Source: Kiritimatiellales bacterium
GTDB taxonomy: Bacteria; Verrucomicrobiota; Kiritimatiellia; Kiritimatiellales; Pontiellaceae
Assembly: GCA_030630445.1 (NCBI GenBank)
Contig: DAOVNC010000147.1
Location: 1 to 8,109 of the forward strand
Reading direction: 5' to 3'
Length of the DNA stretch: 8,109 bases
The notes beneath the pieces are model-generated. The model searched no databases. It had not been told where the DNA came from and worked only from the letters and a program-made list of their open reading frames with translations. Made by a program: the position numbers and the translations under genes. Shown here piece by piece: positions 5,608-8,109 of the stretch. Within the stretch, counting starts at the first letter, position 1. Every line of letters begins with the position of its first letter.

Positions 5608-5615
5608 AGGAGACA
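5608..5615. repeat. Target-site duplication, left copy (AGGAGACA)
   Basis: The eight bases AGGAGACA directly border the insertion element and recur without change at its other end (5879-5886). Confidence 0.9.
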
Positions 5616-5878
5616 GGCTCTTCGAATATTTTTATGGTGGAGAAACCAACCGCAGCAGAACCATTCTTGCCCAGGGACAAGACCATGCAACGGATTTATA
5701 GGAAGCAACTGATGCTCCAAACGATGGAGAATCCCTTGATATATGGAAGGATGGATGACCGCTAAGGCACTAAGACGCAAAGGAAAAGAAAATCTTTGTG
5801 TCTTGGCGTCTTAGCGGTCGATTAGCCGTGCTTTGTAGGCCGTTGAGCTCCTGTCACCACTAAAATCTACGAAGAGCC
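5616..5878. mobile_element. 263-bp non-autonomous insertion element (MITE), possibly ISL3-derived
   Basis: The element begins ggctcttcgaatattttt and ends with the reverse complement of ggctcttcgtagatttta. Aligned without gaps, the first 24 bases of the two ends agree at 20 positions, including nine perfect terminal bases. An 8-bp direct duplication flanks it. The GGCTCTTCG-type ends and 8-bp duplication are what I recall of ISL3-family elements, so mobilisation by an ISL3-like transposase elsewhere is a reasonable guess. No transposase fragment is recognisable inside. The interior holds a long imperfect hairpin. The element carries a stop codon in the frame of the interrupted ORF6N gene. Confidence 0.88.
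5757..5819. repeat. Imperfect 26-bp inverted repeat inside the insertion element
   Basis: The arms 5757-5782 and 5794-5819 (starting gaccgctaag and ending cttagcggtc) pair at 22 of 26 positions around an 11-base loop. The pairing suggests a structured interior or a second palindromic repeat nested in the element. Confidence 0.8.
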
Positions 5879-5886
5879 AGGAGACA
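5879..5886. repeat. Target-site duplication, right copy (AGGAGACA)
   Basis: This is the second copy of the duplication at 5608-5615. In the minus-strand gene it reads TGTCTCCT and encodes the end of FQLSP. Confidence 0.9.
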
Positions 5887-6051
5887 ACTGAAAAATGTAC
5901 TCTTCCGGAAACCGTTCCGGATTGTTTTTAACCGCTTCATTAACTCGCTTCGTCTCAACTCCGTAGAGTTTTGCGACATCCGCATCAATGAGAACCTGTT
6001 GGCCTCTCAGCTCAACAAGTATATCTTGAATATCTTCAACCCGTACTACAT

Positions 6052-6687
6052 TCATTGCCCGACCCCTCTTGCCTTCCCGGGTTCTCCTCTCAAGAAGCGG
6101 CGGGCGATCAGCAGGCCCAGGCCCGTCAATCCAATAAAGCTGACAACGGCGGGTTCGGGGACTACGTCCACCGTAATTTCCTCCAACCCAAATCCCCATG
6201 TGGTTCCCGATCCGCCGACGGTTTGCCTCAAGGTAATTATCTGGTCTTTTGAAAAGGCCTCGTCAATGGAGAGCGGATCTGAAAAACTTCCGGAAAAGTC
6301 CGTGGTCGATCCGTCAAAAAACTCCAGGCTCCCGGCATCGCCATCACCTCCCGTCATTCGATCCAATTCAAGGGTTTGGAAGGTTCCCGCAAGATTAAAC
6401 GAGAGGGTCATATATTCGCTGTCATCAAACGCATCGGTATCGTCACCCGATTCTGAATTATTGATCCCGAACCCTGTTCCGGTCAGGTTAAACCCATCAA
6501 TCCCTGTGGTTCCATAGGCGGCCAACGTTATTTCCAAGGTCGTTCCATTTTGAGATGTGGTATAGGTGTCCCCGGACTTTCCATCCAAAAAGGTTCCGAG
6601 ATCCCCTTCGAAATCAAGAATAAATATTTCCGCATGGGCGGTAAAAGCCAGGGCCGACACGAGAAAAACAAGGGTTCGCTTTTTCAT
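6052..6687 (-). CDS. PEP-CTERM sorting-domain protein
   Basis: This 211-residue exported protein has a signal peptide (MKKRTLVFLVSALAFTAHA, likely cleaved after A19), a low-Cys, Asp/Gly/Thr-rich beta-type body with S-G-D-D-T-D-A-F at 80-87 and LSFN at 95-98, and a C-terminal PEP-CTERM signal. The latter is V-P-E-P at 176-179, a hydrophobic span VVSFIGLTGLGLLIA (181-195), and RRFLR at 196-200. Such proteins are exported, anchored briefly, and processed by exosortase for surface or matrix delivery. I chose the ATG at 6687 because AGGAGG lies seven bases upstream and the signal peptide starts there; a longer frame to 7002 is an overlap artefact. The stop of the preceding gene overlaps as ATGA. 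An 11-residue tail after the Arg cluster, GEPGKARGVGQ, is unusual and encodes the Shine-Dalgarno of the ORF6N gene. Confidence 0.85.
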   Translation of the reverse strand: MKKRTLVFLVSALAFTAHAEIFILDFEGDLGTFLDGKSGDTYTTSQNGTTLEITLAAYGTTGIDGFNLTGTGFGINNSESGDDTDAFDDSEYMTLSFNLAGTFQTLELDRMTGGDGDAGSLEFFDGSTTDFSGSFSDPLSIDEAFSKDQIITLRQTVGGSGTTWGFGLEEITVDVVPEPAVVSFIGLTGLGLLIARRFLRGEPGKARGVGQ

Positions 6688-7445
6688 TGCGAAACCTCCT
6701 CGGCCCGGTAGAAGCCTGCGCGGTTGGTTGTTTCGATCTGCCAGGTTGCATTGGATGCAAAAGGCGCGGATACCGTGCTCCAGCCGTTGGAGTCGGTGAG
6801 GTCTAGCGTGTGCTGCAAAATATAGCCGGTACTGTTGGCTTCGTCGAAAGCGGCCGATACGGCTGTTGTGCCGTTCGAGGAAACCAGCGACAGCGTGGGC
6901 TCGCTGGACGCCCCAAGGACGGTGATATCGATCCCGTCGAAACCAACGGTGCTGGCCCCGGTGGTGAAGAATTCGATTTCCGCATAGGCCGAGACCACCC
7001 AATTGGTGTCTAGATAGTCGCTTGCCCTGTTCGTCAATTCCGAATAGAGGATCTCTGTTTCTTCGCCATCGATCGATATCGTGATCGATTCCCCCACATC
7101 AAATTGATTGAAATCCAGCCGATTGATCCGGATCTCCTTGTTGAAGGAGAGGATTAGTTTTTCCCCCTCTTCGAGTGCATCCGTGTCGTCCCCGGAATTG
7201 AAGATCGTGACCCCCATGCTGCCCGATGTGACATTGATATCCTGGTTGGTGGCCCCGGAGCGGGCGGTGATTTCCAATCCCGGTATTTCAACCACATTGG
7301 TGGTGATTCCCGTGTTGTCCGCCCCGTCAAGGAGATCCCCGGTTGTCAAAGTCCCTGAGTCGATTCCCTCCAGGAAAACCATTTGGGCCGAAGCCGCACC
7401 CCCCATCACGAAAACCACCCATGCCACCAGCACTCGCTTCTTCAT
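6684..7445 (-). CDS. Secreted beta-rich protein, tandem relative of the PEP-CTERM protein but without the sorting signal
   Basis: This 253-residue protein has a signal peptide (MKKRVLVAWVVFVMGGAASA, cleavage likely after A20) and a body that parallels the downstream PEP-CTERM protein: a LEIT strand (58-60), then S-G-D-D-T-D-A at 84-90, LSFN at 99-102, a L-D-F/L-E-L-D strand, and FDGIDITVLG near 169-178. Instead of a PEP-CTERM it ends with a separate domain of about 70 residues (182-253) containing Y-I-L-Q-H-T-L-D-L-T, two Trp residues and a final GFYRAEE, a type common at the ends of exported PVC proteins. No Cys is present. The ATG at 7445 has GGGAGGG six bases upstream. It is the first gene of the four-gene run. 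The function is unknown; surface or matrix localisation is inferred. Confidence 0.75.
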   Translation of the reverse strand: MKKRVLVAWVVFVMGGAASAQMVFLEGIDSGTLTTGDLLDGADNTGITTNVVEIPGLEITARSGATNQDINVTSGSMGVTIFNSGDDTDALEEGEKLILSFNKEIRINRLDFNQFDVGESITISIDGEETEILYSELTNRASDYLDTNWVVSAYAEIEFFTTGASTVGFDGIDITVLGASSEPTLSLVSSNGTTAVSAAFDEANSTGYILQHTLDLTDSNGWSTVSAPFASNATWQIETTNRAGFYRAEEVSQ

Positions 7446-7537
7446 TCCAACCCTCCCTTTTGTTGATTAATTGCCAAACAAGGAAGGCAGACTATTAAAC
7501 AAGGGCGGGCTTTAAAAATGTTTTCTTATTCTATTTT

Positions 7538-7571
7538 TAGTATTTTTTGCTACTCCTAGTATTTTTTACTA
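7538..7571. promoter_or_regulatory. Direct repeat TAGTATTTTTT(G/A)CTA, 19-bp period, upstream of the exported-protein operon
   Basis: Two 15-bp copies, tagtattttttgcta at 7538-7552 and tagtattttttacta at 7557-7571, differ at one position and start 19 bases apart, close to two helical turns. They lie 93-126 bases upstream of the ATG at 7445. A binding site for a regulator as a dimer pair fits this arrangement; a simple AT-rich repeat is the alternative. Confidence 0.4.
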
Positions 7572-7590
7572 GTTCTTGCCGCGCAGGCCG

Positions 7591-7626
7591 TTTCCTCCTT
7601 CGCTAAAGCTATGGCGGACAAGGAAA
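7591..7626 (-). repeat. CATAGC-family hairpin, reverse orientation
   Basis: On the minus strand this reads ...ccttgtccgccatagctt and so on, aligning with the palindromes at about 2808 and 4244 (cttgtccgacatagcctt). The arms tttcct and aggaaa also pair across the site. Confidence 0.6.
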
Positions 7627-7655
7627 TCGTTGAAGCGGGGAGATCGTTAAAGACG

Positions 7656-7818
7656 CCTGAATCATTAGCGACCCCGTGTTTTCTTCACCCTGTGGGTGTA
7701 GCGCAGCTTGTCTCGCCATAGCCTTGGCGACGGCGGATGCCTCCCGCAGGGGGCGCGCCCTCTGCAAGCAGAGAGGCCCACACTACACCTTTGCCCGAGA
7801 AGTCGCTAATGATCCAGG
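7656..7818. repeat. 163-bp foldback element with 17-bp terminal inverted repeats
   Basis: Its ends, cctgaatcattagcgac at 7656-7672 and gtcgctaatgatccagg at 7802-7818, are reverse complements with one mismatch. Inside, ggtgtag and ctacacc also oppose each other, and smaller hairpins occur (tcgcca/tggcga at about 7713-7730, ctctgc/gcagag at about 7760-7773). No flanking duplication is visible. It may be a small mobile palindrome or a structured transcript. Confidence 0.65.
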
Positions 7819-7836
7819 AAATACTGATGGCTAGCA

Positions 7837-7865
7837 TTGAACCGGGGTCGAAATTGGTTTAGAAA
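7837..7865 (+). promoter_or_regulatory. Candidate sigma-70-type promoter for the thioredoxin-like gene
   Basis: TTGAAC at 7837-7842 and TAGAAA at 7860-7865 are separated by 17 bases. Each hexamer matches the E. coli consensus at four of six positions. The site ends 46 bases before the ATG. Promoter rules in this phylum are not well known to me, so this is tentative. Confidence 0.4.
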
Positions 7866-7911
7866 TGCATGCGTAATCGGAAAAGAAGCATACCCAACCA
7901 AGGAGATATAA

Positions 7912-8109
7912 ATGAACAAGGCAACCTCACTATTGATCGCCGGCGCCCTGCTGGCAACCACCGCTATCGGACTGGCCGAAAAAGTGGAGGCCGACGTTGA
8001 TGGCGCAACGGTCGGAAAGTGGACCATGGATCTCGAGGCCGCAAAGAAGCTGGCGGCGGAAAAGAAACTACCCATCCTGCTGGATTTCTCGGGTTCGGAT
8101 TGGTGCGGC
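7912..8109 (+). CDS. Secreted thioredoxin-fold protein, N-terminal 66 residues only
   Basis: The protein starts MNKATSLLIAGALLATTAIGLA, a signal peptide likely cleaved after A22, which places it in the periplasm. A charged helix, LEAAKKLAAEKKLPI, leads into ILLDFSGSDWCG, the strand and active-site approach of thioredoxin-like proteins (Thioredoxin_7 type) in which C65 would be the first Cys of a CxxC pair. The window ends before the second Cys, so redox activity cannot be confirmed. AGGAG at 7901-7905 lies six bases before the ATG, and a candidate promoter precedes it. It is transcribed away from the exported-protein operon. Confidence 0.85.
   Translation, partial: MNKATSLLIAGALLATTAIGLAEKVEADVDGATVGKWTMDLEAAKKLAAEKKLPILLDFSGSDWCG

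Larger units (their letters stand above)
5239..6055 (-). pseudogene. ORF6N-domain protein gene split by a small insertion element
   Basis: The N-terminal part (6055 down to 5887) reads MNVVRVEDIQDILVELRGQQ, then VLIDADVAKLYGVETKRVNE and NNPERFPEEYIFQLSP, a typical ORF6N domain as found in phage and mobile DNA-binding proteins. After P59 the element adds GSS and a TAG at 5867. The C-terminal part continues beyond the element as IEKKELVENFDQFENLKHSP, NPKAFTEKGLYMLATILKSS and on to KHTIKKNRE, with TGA at 5239. Deleting 5608-5878 (element plus one 8-bp duplication) joins FQLSP to IEKK in frame and gives exactly 182 codons. The ATG at 6055 overlaps the preceding stop as ATGA, with GAGGGG upstream, and the stop overlaps the nuclease start. 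A shortened product could restart at the ATG at 5511 (90 residues). Confidence 0.9.
7446..7911. other. 466-bp intergenic region between divergent genes
   Basis: It holds the leader and candidate control site of the minus-strand operon (7446-7575), two hairpins of the CATAGC family, a 163-bp foldback element (7656-7818) and a candidate promoter for the plus-strand gene. No coding frame in it looks real; the minus-strand frame over 7806-8075 is the shadow of the thioredoxin-like gene. Confidence 0.6.

Noticed and set aside
5390..5686. A 98-codon minus-strand frame over the ORF6N 3' half and the element
   Set aside because: It is the shifted frame of the ORF6N coding region; the real frame carries the family sequence.
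5867..6199. A 110-codon reading of the ORF6N N-terminal part from an earlier start
   Set aside because: The extra 48 residues are the shadow of the PEP-CTERM gene end; the ATG at 6055 starts the domain and overlaps the stop as ATGA.
6052..7002. A 316-codon reading of the PEP-CTERM gene from an upstream start
   Set aside because: The first 105 codons overlap the upstream secreted-protein gene in another frame and have no signal peptide; the ATG at 6687 has AGGAGG and a signal peptide.

Overview
The window looks like accessory, repeat-rich DNA from a Gram-negative bacterium of the PVC group, most likely Kiritimatiellota (Pontiella-like). This is an inference from three things: a PEP-CTERM sorting signal of the VPEPAVVSFIG...RRFLR type, a secreted thioredoxin-like protein with an LLDFSGSDWCG signature, and many short palindromic intergenic repeats. 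No rRNA, tRNA or CRISPR array was seen.

Layout from left to right. (1) 1-803, minus: the N-terminal two thirds of the UDP-GlcNAc 2-epimerase WecB, carrying an in-frame 7-bp tandem repeat. (2) 804-1724: mostly repeats, with a 53-residue antitoxin-like gene (PF09720 type) between two hairpins and no toxin beside it. (3) 1725-4010, minus: a cluster of toxin-antitoxin-like genes. These are an AbiEii-type nucleotidyltransferase with a small overlapping upstream partner, an intact mntA-hepT pair, and a UPF0175 antitoxin whose PIN toxin survives only as a 16-codon stub that runs into mntA. Two 150-bp direct repeats, 147/150 identical by eye, bracket the mntA-hepT/UPF0175 block. (4) 4616-7445, minus: four genes joined by ATGA stop/start overlaps. 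In transcription order they are a secreted protein, a PEP-CTERM protein, an ORF6N-domain protein and an ERCC4/XPF-type nuclease with helix-hairpin-helix motifs. The ORF6N gene is interrupted by a 263-bp element with roughly 24-bp terminal inverted repeats and a perfect 8-bp target duplication. Removing the element and one duplication copy restores an exact 181-residue reading frame. (5) 7446-7911: non-coding, with a 19-bp direct repeat, hairpins, a 163-bp foldback element and a candidate promoter. (6) 7912-8109, plus: the start of a secreted thioredoxin-fold protein.

The toxin-antitoxin genes and the repeats suggest repeated acquisition and decay at one locus. The best supported unusual results are the scarless reconstruction of the ORF6N gene, the toxin stub overlapped by mntA, the flanking 150-bp repeats, and a C10 tract inside the nucleotidyltransferase toxin gene. 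I do not see convincing evidence of an entirely new system. The coupling of ORF6N, the ERCC4 nuclease and exported proteins in one overlapping operon is the most open question.
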